Shown one piece after another: positions 34,534 through 41,703 of a DNA stretch of 44,795 nt (its first letter is position 1; every line of letters begins with the position of its first letter). The notes beneath the pieces were generated by a model. That model was not told the origin of the DNA, made no database searches, and saw only the letters and a program-made list of their open reading frames with translations. The position numbers and the translations under genes were made by a program. Source of the DNA: Candidatus Pullichristensenella avicola (GTDB lineage Bacteria > Bacillota > Clostridia > Christensenellales > Aristaeellaceae); contig DVIA01000026.1 in assembly GCA_018711655.1 (NCBI GenBank), positions 1-44,795 of the forward strand. Direction: 5' to 3'.

Positions 34534-35682
34534 ATGACCATCGCGGGCGTGATCGCCGAATACAATCCTTTTCACAACGGGCATCGTTTCCACCTGCGCC
34601 GCACGCGCGAGGAAAGCGGCTGCGACGGCGTGGCGGTCTGCCTGGCGGGCAATTTTACCCAGCGCGGCGAGCCGGCTGCGCTCTCCAAGTGGACGCGCGC
34701 GCGCATGGCGCTTCTGTGCGGCGCGGACCTGGTGTTCGAATTGCCGGCGCTGTTTGCCGTGCGCACGGCGGATTTCTTTGCCCGCGGCGGCGTGGGCGTG
34801 CTGGCAGGGCTGGGCTGCGACGCGCTTTCCTTCGGCTGCGAAACGGACGATCTGGCGCTGATCGAAACGCTGGCGCAGTTGCGCGAAAGCGAGCCGGAGG
34901 CGCTTTCCCGGGGCGTGCGCCGCCGCCTGGAGACGGGCATGAGCCACGCCCGCGCGCGCGGCGAGGCGCTGGCGGAATATCTCGGCATGGACGCGGAGAC
35001 GCTCGGCGCGCCGAATCTGACGCTGGCGGTGGAATACCTGCGCTGCCTGCGCGGCACAAACACGCGGCCGCTGGCCGTGCGCCGCGTGGGGGCGTATCAC
35101 GATCGGGCGCTGGGAGAGATCTGCTCCGCTACGGCGGTGCGCCGCGCCCTGGCGGCGGGGGAGGACGTCTCCCGGGCGGTGCCGGCCGCGTGCTTGCCGC
35201 TCCTGCCGGCAACGCCGCGCCAGGGGCTGGATATGGCCTTTCTCTACCGCCTGCGTCAGGGCGGGTTTTCCCTGCCGGACGCGGGAGAGGGGCTGGACGG
35301 CCTGCTCGTGCGCGCGGCGCGGGAAAGCGGCACGCTGGAGGAGGCCGTCGGCCGCGCCAAGTCGCGCCGCTACACGCGCGCCCGCGTCGTCCGGGCGGCG
35401 GCGCACGCGGCGGCGGGGATCAGCGCGGAACTTGCGGCGGCGTATGTAGGCCCGCCCTATGCGCGCCTGCTGGGCATGCGCGAGGGCGCGGAGATGATCC
35501 TGCGCGAGCTTTCCCGGCGCGCTTCGCTGCCCATTGTTTCCGATCCGTCCCGGCTGCGCGGCGAGCCGTGTTTTGAAGCGGAGTGCCGCGTGACCGACCT
35601 GTGGGCGCTGGGAGAGCCGGAAAGCCGCGACCGACGCGCCGGCCAGGAGTTCACGCGCCCCTTTGTGCGCGTAGAGGCGTAA
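34534..35682 (+). CDS. tmcAL: tRNA(Met) cytidine acetate ligase TmcAL
   Basis: TmcAL (YlbM family) activates acetate with ATP and places an acetyl group on the wobble cytidine of elongator tRNA-Met. The 382-aa product shows the nucleotidyltransferase-like motif IAEYNPFHNGH at its N-terminus, CLAGNFTQRGEPAALSKWTRARMAL near residue 35, ELPALFAVRTADFFARGGV, and a conserved C-terminal domain. Length fits the family. GGAGGTG lies 6 bases before the ATG. It is a single-gene unit that diverges from the thymidine kinase gene and converges on a small membrane-protein gene. Identification is firm from the N-terminal motifs; activity is inferred from the family. Confidence 0.94.
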   Translation: MTIAGVIAEYNPFHNGHRFHLRRTREESGCDGVAVCLAGNFTQRGEPAALSKWTRARMALLCGADLVFELPALFAVRTADFFARGGVGVLAGLGCDALSFGCETDDLALIETLAQLRESEPEALSRGVRRRLETGMSHARARGEALAEYLGMDAETLGAPNLTLAVEYLRCLRGTNTRPLAVRRVGAYHDRALGEICSATAVRRALAAGEDVSRAVPAACLPLLPATPRQGLDMAFLYRLRQGGFSLPDAGEGLDGLLVRAARESGTLEEAVGRAKSRRYTRARVVRAAAHAAAGISAELAAAYVGPPYARLLGMREGAEMILRELSRRASLPIVSDPSRLRGEPCFEAECRVTDLWALGEPESRDRRAGQEFTRPFVRVEA

Positions 35683-35720
35683 AAAAACGGCCGGGGCCGC
35701 GATATGGCTCCGGTCGTTTG
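35681..35720. terminator. Bidirectional terminator after tmcAL
   Basis: ACGGCCGGGGCC (35687-35698) pairs with GGCTCCGGTCGT (35706-35717) with two G-U pairs. A run of seven A stands before it and TTT follows, so it can serve tmcAL and the convergent gene ending at 35735. Confidence 0.8.
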
Positions 35721-35734
35721 CGGTTGCGCCGCTT

Positions 35735-36160
35735 TCAGCGGCCGAGGTTTCTGCACTGGATGGCGGCGATCAGGTAAAGCGCCGGCATCACGAAGCTGGT
35801 GAGGGTGTTGAGGAAATTGACGCGAAGGCCGGGGATATTGGCGTAGGCGATGATGTTCAACAACAGCGACGCCGCGCACACCACGATGAGGATCGCGCCC
35901 CACGTTACGCACACGCCCGCGCGCTCGGGGCGATTCCAGTACTTCACGCCGAAAATGCCGGCCGCCAGATCCAGCGCCGCGCCGACGAGGATAAGCACGG
36001 AAACCGCCGTGAGGATGGCGCCGAACTTCGTGCCCGCAACGCCCAGAAGCGCCAGCACAGCGCCGATATCCAGGATCGCGATCACGCCCATGACCAGCGC
36101 AATGGCGGCAAAGACGATCATCAGTATGCCCATGACCTTGAGAAACGTGGAACCCTTCAA
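35735..36160 (-). CDS. Four-span membrane protein, 141 aa
   Basis: The hydrophobic product (KGSTFLKVMGILMIVFAAIALVMGVIAIL ... VMPALYLIAAIQCRNLGR) has four predicted membrane spans and a short KYWNRPER loop. Similar small proteins beginning MKGSTFLKV occur in gut Firmicutes, but I know no function. The start is uncertain: no ATG stands near the N-terminus, so a TTG at 36160 is proposed, with GGGAAGGG about 14 bases upstream; a CTG at 36169 is closer to that site. The frame is open to an ATG at 36280, but this lies upstream of the predicted promoter. The transcript would begin with a strong hairpin at 36192-36218. Confidence 0.7.
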   Translation of the reverse strand: MKGSTFLKVMGILMIVFAAIALVMGVIAILDIGAVLALLGVAGTKFGAILTAVSVLILVGAALDLAAGIFGVKYWNRPERAGVCVTWGAILIVVCAASLLLNIIAYANIPGLRVNFLNTLTSFVMPALYLIAAIQCRNLGR

Positions 36161-36191
36161 TTCGTGCAGAAAGACCCTTCCCTTTGCAGAT

Positions 36192-36218
36192 TGCCCGCGC
36201 CGGCATGCGGCGCGGGCA
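36192..36218 (-). other. 5'-terminal mRNA hairpin
   Basis: TGCCCGCGCC (36192-36201) pairs perfectly with GGCGCGGGCA (36209-36218) around a 7-base loop. The predicted start site near 36217 puts this hairpin at the very 5' end of the message for the membrane protein, ahead of its ribosome site. It could stabilise the RNA or be a leader element. Confidence 0.5.
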
Positions 36219-36223
36219 GAAGT

Positions 36224-36252
36224 ATTATGGCGCGCGCGTCCTTTCCGGTCAA
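36224..36252 (-). promoter_or_regulatory. Candidate promoter of the four-span membrane protein
   Basis: TTGACC (36247-36252), a 17-base spacer and CATAAT (36224-36229) on the minus strand. Confidence 0.6.
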
Positions 36253-36313
36253 CGTTTGCGGCAAAACTTCGCCAAAGCATAACGGACGGCGCGCGTTCCG
36301 GCGGGAAGGCTGC

Positions 36314-36817
36314 CTAGAGGGGGATCAGGCGCGTTTCTGCGTCGTAGCGCGTGTTGAGCAACTGTTCGACGCTTTGTACGCAGGCGCTCATGCTGCTGAT
36401 GGCTTCGCTGGTGCTGCGGCCCTGGGCGAAGGCGTTGTCAAAAGCCTCGAAAGCGCCGGCAATGGCGTCGCGCGTGGTGTTGTCCAGCACCTGATAGTCG
36501 CGGCCGTAAGCGGTGGCAATGGCGTCGTCCAGCGTGGTGGCGGCCAGGTAGTAATCGCGCATGGAGGGCAGGATCGAGCCCTCCACATCCGCGCCGGCCA
36601 GCGTTACGCCGTCGTAGCTGCGCACGAACATGCGCAGGTTGCGGTAGAGGTCCTCGCCGAAACTGTTGCGCGTTCGTGTATATTCATTCCGCATATTCGT
36701 TGCATTGCCCGCGAATATGCAGACCAGCAGAATCAGCACCAGCGCGATCAATGCCGCCGCGCAGGGGAAAACCACGCGCGCGTTTAACTTTGACTTTACG
36801 CTTTTGAGGATTTGCAT
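36314..36817 (-). CDS. Single-span membrane protein with extracellular helical domain, 167 aa
   Basis: The product has a short basic N-terminus (MQILKSVKSKLNARV), one membrane span (VFPCAAALIALVLILLVCIFAGNA, about residues 15-38) and a 125-residue outer domain that looks helical and has coiled-coil character (MRNEYTRTRNSFGEDLYRNLRMFVRSYDG ... VQSVEQLLNTRYDAETRLIPL). The plan resembles LemA-like or chemoreceptor sensor regions, but no signalling domain follows, so I do not assign a family. GGGAGG lies 8 bases before the ATG at 36817. The upstream 340 bases are strikingly AT-rich. It is followed by the membrane-protein gene at 36160, which has its own promoter. Function unknown. Confidence 0.78.
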   Translation of the reverse strand: MQILKSVKSKLNARVVFPCAAALIALVLILLVCIFAGNATNMRNEYTRTRNSFGEDLYRNLRMFVRSYDGVTLAGADVEGSILPSMRDYYLAATTLDDAIATAYGRDYQVLDNTTRDAIAGAFEAFDNAFAQGRSTSEAISSMSACVQSVEQLLNTRYDAETRLIPL

Positions 36818-37066
36818 GGTATGTACCTCCCACTTTGTATGAGAAAGTTTATGCCGCATGCAGCCTGAATATGCACTGCATATATGTAAGAATATACGAC
36901 AACTGCATAAAAAATCCTGCGGGATACTTGTGAAATAATTGCATATATACATGGTATATTCACCAAGATTCGCGCACATTTTATGCATTTCCGGCAAGAT
37001 TTGTGCAATTTCGTGCCGCGATTTCGTCATATTTTGTTGCGCAGGGGCAAGCGACAGGCGCGGGAA
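36818..37066. other. AT-rich regulatory island
   Basis: This stretch is clearly richer in A and T than the rest of the window. It holds TGCATATAT at 36877 and 36940 and a 13-base direct repeat CAAGATTYGYGCA at 36964 and 36995, 31 bases apart. Several -10-like hexamers occur but no single promoter can be fixed. No gene is supported. It lies upstream of the 167-aa membrane protein and probably controls it. Confidence 0.55.
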
Positions 37067-37128
37067 ACAGACGCCGCCACAAGATGCGGCGTCTGTCCGG
37101 CGCGGCGTGCACAGCATCTTGTGGCGGC
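37067..37128 (-). terminator. Overlapping alternative hairpins after the UlaG-like gene
   Basis: Hairpin A pairs ACAGACGCCGC (37067-37077) with GCGGCGTCTGT (37086-37096). Hairpin B pairs GCCGCCACAAGATGC (37073-37087) with its exact complement at 37114-37128. They share bases and exclude each other. On the minus strand hairpin A is followed by TTCCC. The site ends the birA-to-hydrolase operon, so a terminator role is likely. Confidence 0.6.
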
Positions 37129-37154
37129 GAAAATATTAAATTTTTGAAAAAATA

Positions 37155-37796
37155 TCAGGTCGCGGATGGATACTGCATCACCGCCGTTGCGGGCAGGCGG
37201 TCGAGCGTTTCCGGAAGGATTTCCACCTCGCCCGGCAGGGACTGCGCGCCCGTGAGGCGGACGAACTCCTTTTCGTCGGTGATGGGGAAATCGCACAGTT
37301 CGGTTTTAAAGTGCATGGCGATGGCGACGCGGGGTCGGGCCGTGCGAATGAGGGCCGCCGCTTCGGGCGTGGTGATGGTATAGGTGCCGCCGATGGGAAC
37401 GAGCATCACGTCCACGCCGCGCAGCGCCTCGTACATTTCCGGCGTGGGCATGTGGCCGAGGTCGCCGAGGTGCGCGATGCGCAAACCGTCGCCTTCGAGG
37501 ATGAATGCGATGTTTTTGCCGCGCTTTGCTCCCTGCGCGTCGTCGTGGAAACAGGGAAGGCCGTGTATTTGCACGCCGCCCACGGTGCGCGGCGCGCTGT
37601 CGGCGACGATCAGCGGCTTGCCCTGCAGCGAAGAGACGTGGTTGTGATCGAAGTGGTCGTGACTGCACAGCACGGCGTCGGCGCGCGCGCGACAGAGGGG
37701 GTAGCCGACGCTGTCGTCGAAGGGATCAATGACGATGGTCGTGCCGCAGGAAAACGCGAGGGCAAAGCAGGAATGTCCATACCACGTTAGGTTCAT
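37155..37796 (-). CDS. UlaG/UPF0173-like metallo-beta-lactamase-fold hydrolase
   Basis: The 213-aa cytoplasmic protein begins MNLTWYGHSCFAL, typical of the UPF0173/UlaG group, and has the metal motif SHDHFD (H46, D47, H48, D50, H51), followed by GLPCFHD, HLGDLGH and a C-terminal VAIAMHFKTE. Members act as metal-dependent hydrolases of varied small molecules; UlaG is an ascorbate-6-phosphate lactonase. No sugar-phosphotransferase genes are near, so that specific role is not supported. GGAGAGAG precedes the ATG at 37796. The start overlaps the stop codon of the preceding unknown gene (ATGA), so it is the last member of the birA-nnr operon. Confidence 0.9.
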   Translation of the reverse strand: MNLTWYGHSCFALAFSCGTTIVIDPFDDSVGYPLCRARADAVLCSHDHFDHNHVSSLQGKPLIVADSAPRTVGGVQIHGLPCFHDDAQGAKRGKNIAFILEGDGLRIAHLGDLGHMPTPEMYEALRGVDVMLVPIGGTYTITTPEAAALIRTARPRVAIAMHFKTELCDFPITDEKEFVRLTGAQSLPGEVEILPETLDRLPATAVMQYPSAT

Positions 37797-38206
37797 ATTC
37801 TCTCTCCTCCTATTTGATACAGCATCGCCGCGCAGGCGTAAAGGCCGCCGCCGCCGCCTTCGCGCAGGCAGACCGCCGCCCGCTGGCGCAGGGCCCTGTT
37901 CAGCGCCGCGAGGCGCCCGCATTCCGGGACTTCAGCGATTTTGGCCGCTTCGCAGAACAGAAAAACGCTTTCCTGTTCCACGGGCAGGCCGCGAAAGCGC
38001 AAAAACGTGCGGGAGAGCGCGTCTTTGGGCTCCGCTTTTTCGTATTCGCGCAGGAGCGCCTGCGTAGGGGTCAGCCGCCACAGGCCGCCGGCGCGCGCGC
38101 AGGCAAAGTACGGGCTTTCCACCCGCTCGCGGACGATGAACAGCCCTTCGCCCCGGTCGCGGCGCGCGTTTGTGCCCGCGGGAAGGTAGGCGCGCGGAGC
38201 GGTCAC
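37793..38206 (-). CDS. Hypothetical protein in the birA-nnr operon, 137 aa
   Basis: This gene starts with GTG at 38206, inside the stop codon of the nnr gene (GTGA), and ends at 37793, overlapping the ATG of the next gene. The product (MTAPRAYLPAGTNARRDRGEGLFIVRERVESPYFACARAGGLWRLTPTQALL...) has a basic N-terminal half and a helical C-terminal half with VFLFCEAAKIAEVPECGRLAALNRALRQRAAVCLREGG. It has no signal peptide or membrane span. I do not recognise a family. The two four-base overlaps and the correct frame argue strongly that it is a real, translationally coupled gene, although a much longer spurious frame covers it. Confidence 0.75.
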   Translation of the reverse strand: MTAPRAYLPAGTNARRDRGEGLFIVRERVESPYFACARAGGLWRLTPTQALLREYEKAEPKDALSRTFLRFRGLPVEQESVFLFCEAAKIAEVPECGRLAALNRALRQRAAVCLREGGGGGLYACAAMLYQIGGERI

Positions 38207-39831
38207 GGCTGTTCTTCCCGCCGCGCGGCGAGGCGGCGGAAGGCCTCGGGGAGCATTTCGAGGAGGTCGCGGGAGGTCATGCAGGCGTTGCCGTACTTTT
38301 CTTCCGCCAATACGCCCGCCATGCCGTGCAACTCGCAGACGCGCGCGGACTCGCGGGCGGTGCGCGCCATGCCCGCCAGCATGCCGGTGAGCACGTCGCC
38401 GGAGCCGCCCTTGGCCATGCCGGAACAGCCCGTGGCGCTGATGGCGACGGGGCTTTCCGGGGAAGCGCAGATGGCGCGGCTGGCGCTCTTGAGCACGACG
38501 CCAGCGCCCAACGCCGCCAGCGCGCGGGCGTCGGAGACGAGGTCGGTCATCTCCCGCCCCAGCAGGCGGCGGGCTTCGCCGGGGTGCGGGGTGAGCAGGC
38601 ACTGGCGGTCGAGCAGCGCTTGCAGTTCGGGGTGCGCCGCGAGCAGGTTGAGCGCGTCCGCGTCGATGACCGTAGGAGGACGCAGCTTGCCGTACTGCTT
38701 TGACTCCAGCACGGCTTCCAGCACCTCCGGGGCGCAGCGGCGGGAAAGGCCGGGGCCAATGGCGATGGAGTCCTTGTCCCGCGCCAGTTCCCGCAACGGG
38801 GCCGCCGCTTCCGCCGAAAGCGCGCCGTCCTTTTCCGGCAGGGGCGCGCACATGGCGCAGGGTTCGAGCACTTGCAGGATGGGCACGATGGAGGCCGGGC
38901 AGGCCACGGTGACGAGGCCCGCGCCGCAACGCAGCGCCGCGCCCGCGCACAGCGCCGCCGCGCCCGCCATGCCCATGCTGCCAGCGACGATGAGCACATG
39001 GCCGCGGTCGCCCTTGTGGGTGTTGCGGGGAAAGGTATAGCCGCGAAAGGAGGCGGGGATTTCGTAGAGATAGACAATCTCCTTTTTCGGCAGGTATTCC
39101 GCAGGGATACCGATGTCCGCCACCGCCAGTTCGCCGGTGGCCACAAGGCCAAAGTCCAGATAGTGGCCGACCTTTGGGCGCTGGAAGGTAATGGTGACGT
39201 CGGCGCGGACAAAGTCCTCGTCTGTTTCGCCGTCCGGGCCGCCGCCGGAGAGGCCGGAAACGCCGGAGGGGATGTCCACGGCCACGACGCGGCTGCCGCG
39301 CGCGCGGTCGCCGTTGATGCGCCCGACGAAGTCCAGGGCCTCGCCGGAAAGGGCGCGGGAAAGGCCGGTGCCAAAGAGCGCGTCCACCCACACGTCCGGG
39401 CGCTCGCCGCCGTCCATGTCGATCTCGCGCACGCCGGCCTCGCGGGCGCGGCGCAGGTTTTCGACGGCGTCCGGGCTTTTGACCTCGCCGCAGAGGGCGA
39501 AAGCCGCCCGGCCGCCAGCCTCCTGATAGAGGCGCGCCGCCGCCAGACCGTCGCCGCCGTTGCCGCCGGGGCCGCAGGCGAAGAAAATCGACCTGTCCGC
39601 GCCAAAGCGCTGGAGGAGCGCATCCGTCAGGGCCCGTGCCGCGCGCTCCATCAGGTCAATGGAGGCAACGCCGCTTTCCTCCATGTAGCGCCGCTCCATC
39701 TCGCGCATCTGCGCGGGGGTGAGCAGCATATTCGCCGTCTGCTGGTAAAATGCGGAGCGCGCCCTTTTGTGGCTCTGCAAGTACTTGTCTTTCAGCGCGC
39801 GCAGAAATTCCGGGGAAAAGTTTGTCTCCAT
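38203..39831 (-). CDS. nnr: Bifunctional NAD(P)H-hydrate epimerase / ADP-dependent dehydratase
   Basis: This 542-aa enzyme repairs hydrated NAD(P)H. The N-terminal YjeF_N epimerase domain (about residues 35-240) contains MEESGVASIDLMERAARAL and CGPGGNGGDGLAAARLY. The C-terminal dehydratase domain (about 255-535) contains GSMGMAGAAALC, IGPGLS, DADALNLL, TPHPGEARRLLG and KGGSGDVLTGMLAG with the catalytic aspartate. Residues 1-34 (METNFSPEFLRALKDKYLQSHKRARSAFYQQTANM) are an extra N-terminal tail. The start is supported by GAGGTGAT six bases upstream, just after the birA stop codon; MLLTPAQM at residue 35 would be the shorter alternative. The gene is coupled to birA upstream and the unknown gene downstream. 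Confidence 0.94.
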   Translation of the reverse strand: METNFSPEFLRALKDKYLQSHKRARSAFYQQTANMLLTPAQMREMERRYMEESGVASIDLMERAARALTDALLQRFGADRSIFFACGPGGNGGDGLAAARLYQEAGGRAAFALCGEVKSPDAVENLRRAREAGVREIDMDGGERPDVWVDALFGTGLSRALSGEALDFVGRINGDRARGSRVVAVDIPSGVSGLSGGGPDGETDEDFVRADVTITFQRPKVGHYLDFGLVATGELAVADIGIPAEYLPKKEIVYLYEIPASFRGYTFPRNTHKGDRGHVLIVAGSMGMAGAAALCAGAALRCGAGLVTVACPASIVPILQVLEPCAMCAPLPEKDGALSAEAAAPLRELARDKDSIAIGPGLSRRCAPEVLEAVLESKQYGKLRPPTVIDADALNLLAAHPELQALLDRQCLLTPHPGEARRLLGREMTDLVSDARALAALGAGVVLKSASRAICASPESPVAISATGCSGMAKGGSGDVLTGMLAGMARTARESARVCELHGMAGVLAEEKYGNACMTSRDLLEMLPEAFRRLAARREEQP

Positions 39832-39840
39832 GCCATCACC

Positions 39841-40563
39841 TCACACATATCCGTACAGGCCGCGCACGGAGACGTCGCCGGCGAGGACGGCCTCGGTTTT
39901 GCCGCCCGTCTGCCAGATCAGCGCGCCGTCCTCGCGGAAATCCAGCGCCACGCCCTCGCGCCCTTCGATTTGTATTCTCCGCCCCAGCGTCGCCGACAGG
40001 GGGCGGATGCCTTCGAGGATGGGAGCGAGGCCCTCGCCCTGCCAGCGGGCGTACCATGCTTCAAAGCGCTCGAGAAACGGCGGGAGAAGTTCCCCGGGCG
40101 TCAGGCGCGCGCCGGTCTGCAGAAAAAGGGAGGTGGCGTGGGGCAGGTCGGCGGCAAACGCGGTTTGCAGAAGATTCACGCCCACGCCGAGGACGATCCA
40201 GTCGCACATGCCGCCGCGAAAGCCGGCCTCGGCCAGCATGCCGCAGAGCTTTTTGCCGCCCATGACCAGGTCGTTGGGCCATTTGATCTTCGCCGGGCCG
40301 TAGCGGCAGAGCGCCTCGGCCATGGCCAGCGCCGAAACGAACACCGCGCCGCCCGCCTGCGCTGCGGGTATGGCCTGCGGGCGCAGCAGCAGGGAAACCC
40401 ACAGCCCCTCGCCGCGCGCAGACGCCCATCGGCGCGCCAGACGGCCGCGGCCGGCGGTCTGCTCCGCCGCCATGACGGCGCGCTCGCCCGCGCCCGACAG
40501 CGCCATGCGCTTGGCCACGGCGTTGGTGGAATCCACTGCGTCAAAGGTAAAAATCTCGCGCAT
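39841..40563 (-). CDS. birA: Biotin--protein ligase (BirA, no repressor domain)
   Basis: The 240-aa enzyme attaches biotin to carrier lysines through biotinyl-AMP. Visible motifs are FDAVDSTNAVAKRM near the N-terminus, EQTAGRGRLARRW with the GRGR biotin-binding loop, KWPNDLVMGGKKLCGML, and a C-terminal SH3-like part (LGRRIQIEGREGVALDFREDGALIWQ). There is no N-terminal helix-turn-helix, so it is a class I ligase that cannot repress biotin genes. The Na+-pumping decarboxylase whose beta subunit is encoded at 30.2 kb would need a biotinylated partner. The start at 40563 follows GGAGG. It heads the minus operon birA-nnr-unknown-hydrolase and diverges from moxR. Confidence 0.94.
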   Translation of the reverse strand: MREIFTFDAVDSTNAVAKRMALSGAGERAVMAAEQTAGRGRLARRWASARGEGLWVSLLLRPQAIPAAQAGGAVFVSALAMAEALCRYGPAKIKWPNDLVMGGKKLCGMLAEAGFRGGMCDWIVLGVGVNLLQTAFAADLPHATSLFLQTGARLTPGELLPPFLERFEAWYARWQGEGLAPILEGIRPLSATLGRRIQIEGREGVALDFREDGALIWQTGGKTEAVLAGDVSVRGLYGYV

Positions 40564-40594
40564 ATTGCCTCCGAATTGTGACCTTCCTTTGAAT

Positions 40595-40623
40595 ATTGTA
40601 GCACATTCCCGGGCATTTGACCA
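40595..40623 (-). promoter_or_regulatory. Candidate birA promoter
   Basis: TACAAT (40595-40600) with an upstream TG forms an extended -10 on the minus strand; the -35 (TGGTCA, 40618-40623, spacer 17) is weak. Confidence 0.5.
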
Positions 40624-40630
40624 GTTTTCC

Positions 40631-40659
40631 TTGCCTTTCCGCAGGCAAATTTGTATACT
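40631..40659 (+). promoter_or_regulatory. Candidate promoter of the moxR operon
   Basis: TTGCCT (40631-40636), a 17-base spacer and TATACT (40654-40659). TTGCCT and AGGCAA (40643-40648) form a small palindrome over the -35 that might serve as an operator. Confidence 0.6.
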
Positions 40660-40755
40660 GAAAACTGCGCAGGTGTGCGCTTTTGCGGCGGTGGGAACCG
40701 CGGCGGGCGCGCGTGCGTCCAAGAGCGAAAAGATATTGCAAGGAGAACGGCGAAT

Positions 40756-41703
40756 ATGCAGGTTACGCAGCGCTTTGCGCAGCTTCTGGTGAAAAACGTA
40801 GGCAGGGTCATCGTCGGCAAACAGGACGCGGTGGAACTGATGATGATCGCGCTTCTGTGCCGGGGCCATGTGCTGATCGAGGATGTTCCCGGCGTGGGCA
40901 AGACCACGCTGGCTTCGGCGCTGGCGCGCTCTTTGGATTGCTCGTTCAAGCGCATCCAGTTCACCCCGGACATCACCCCCAGCGACATCACCGGCTTTTC
41001 CATCGTCAATTTCAAAACCGGGGAACTGGAATACCGGCCGGGCCTGGTGATGAGCCAGATCGTGCTGGCCGACGAGATCAACCGCACCTCGCCCAAGACC
41101 CAGTCCAGCCTGCTGGAGGTGATGGAGGAGGGCCAGGTGACCGTGGACGGCACCACCTATCGCATGCCCAGCCCCTTTATCGTGCTGGCGACGCAGAACC
41201 CGGTGGATTTTGTGGGCACCTATCCTCTGCCCGAGGCGCAACTGGATCGCTTTTTCATGCGCGTGGCCATCGGCTATCCCACGCCCGAGGAGGAGGCCGA
41301 CATTCTTGAACGCTACACCAGCGGAGCGCGGCCCATGGAGGAACTCAAGCCCATCTGCTCTTCGCAGGACATTGTAAAACTTCAGCAGCAGGTGGACACG
41401 GTGTATACCTCGCGCGAAGTGCGCGCCTATATTTCCGCCATCGCCGCCGCCTCGCGCAGAAACGGCGCCCTGCAGCTGGGCGTTTCCACGCGCGCGGCCA
41501 TATCGCTTCTGCGCGCCGCGCAGGCCCGCGCGCTGATGCTGGGGCGCGACTATGTTTCCCCCGAGGACGTGCAGAAAATGGCCGAGCCGGTGCTGGCCCA
41601 CCGCCTGGTGCTCAGCCCCGAGGCGCGCATGCGCAACATGACCGCGCAGCGCGTGCTGGCCAATGTGATCGGCTCCGTGCAGGTGCCGGTGAAGGCCAGA
41701 TGA
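40756..41703 (+). CDS. MoxR family AAA+ ATPase
   Basis: This 315-aa cytoplasmic ATPase is thought to act as a chaperone for assembling metal- or envelope-associated complexes. Walker A is EDVPGVGKTTL (44-52), Walker B is IVLADEINR, and the sensor regions ATQNPVDFVGTYPLPEAQLDRF and GVSTRAAISLLRAAQARAL match the MoxR family. AAGGAG stands 10 bases before the ATG at 40756; the frame is open upstream but crosses the promoter. It overlaps the following DUF58 gene (ATGA), and a transglutaminase-like gene comes next, the classical MoxR-DUF58-TGase module. Members of such modules are probably expressed together from 40631-40659. Confidence 0.95.
   Translation: MQVTQRFAQLLVKNVGRVIVGKQDAVELMMIALLCRGHVLIEDVPGVGKTTLASALARSLDCSFKRIQFTPDITPSDITGFSIVNFKTGELEYRPGLVMSQIVLADEINRTSPKTQSSLLEVMEEGQVTVDGTTYRMPSPFIVLATQNPVDFVGTYPLPEAQLDRFFMRVAIGYPTPEEEADILERYTSGARPMEELKPICSSQDIVKLQQQVDTVYTSREVRAYISAIAAASRRNGALQLGVSTRAAISLLRAAQARALMLGRDYVSPEDVQKMAEPVLAHRLVLSPEARMRNMTAQRVLANVIGSVQVPVKAR

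Noticed and set aside
36818-37154. Replication origin or plasmid region
   Set aside because: AT-rich with repeats, but no DnaA-box cluster, dnaA, dnaN, rep or par gene is present.
37793-39391. 532-aa minus frame covering the nnr gene
   Set aside because: Only its last 137 residues, from the GTG at 38206, form a plausible gene; the rest is an out-of-frame shadow of nnr.
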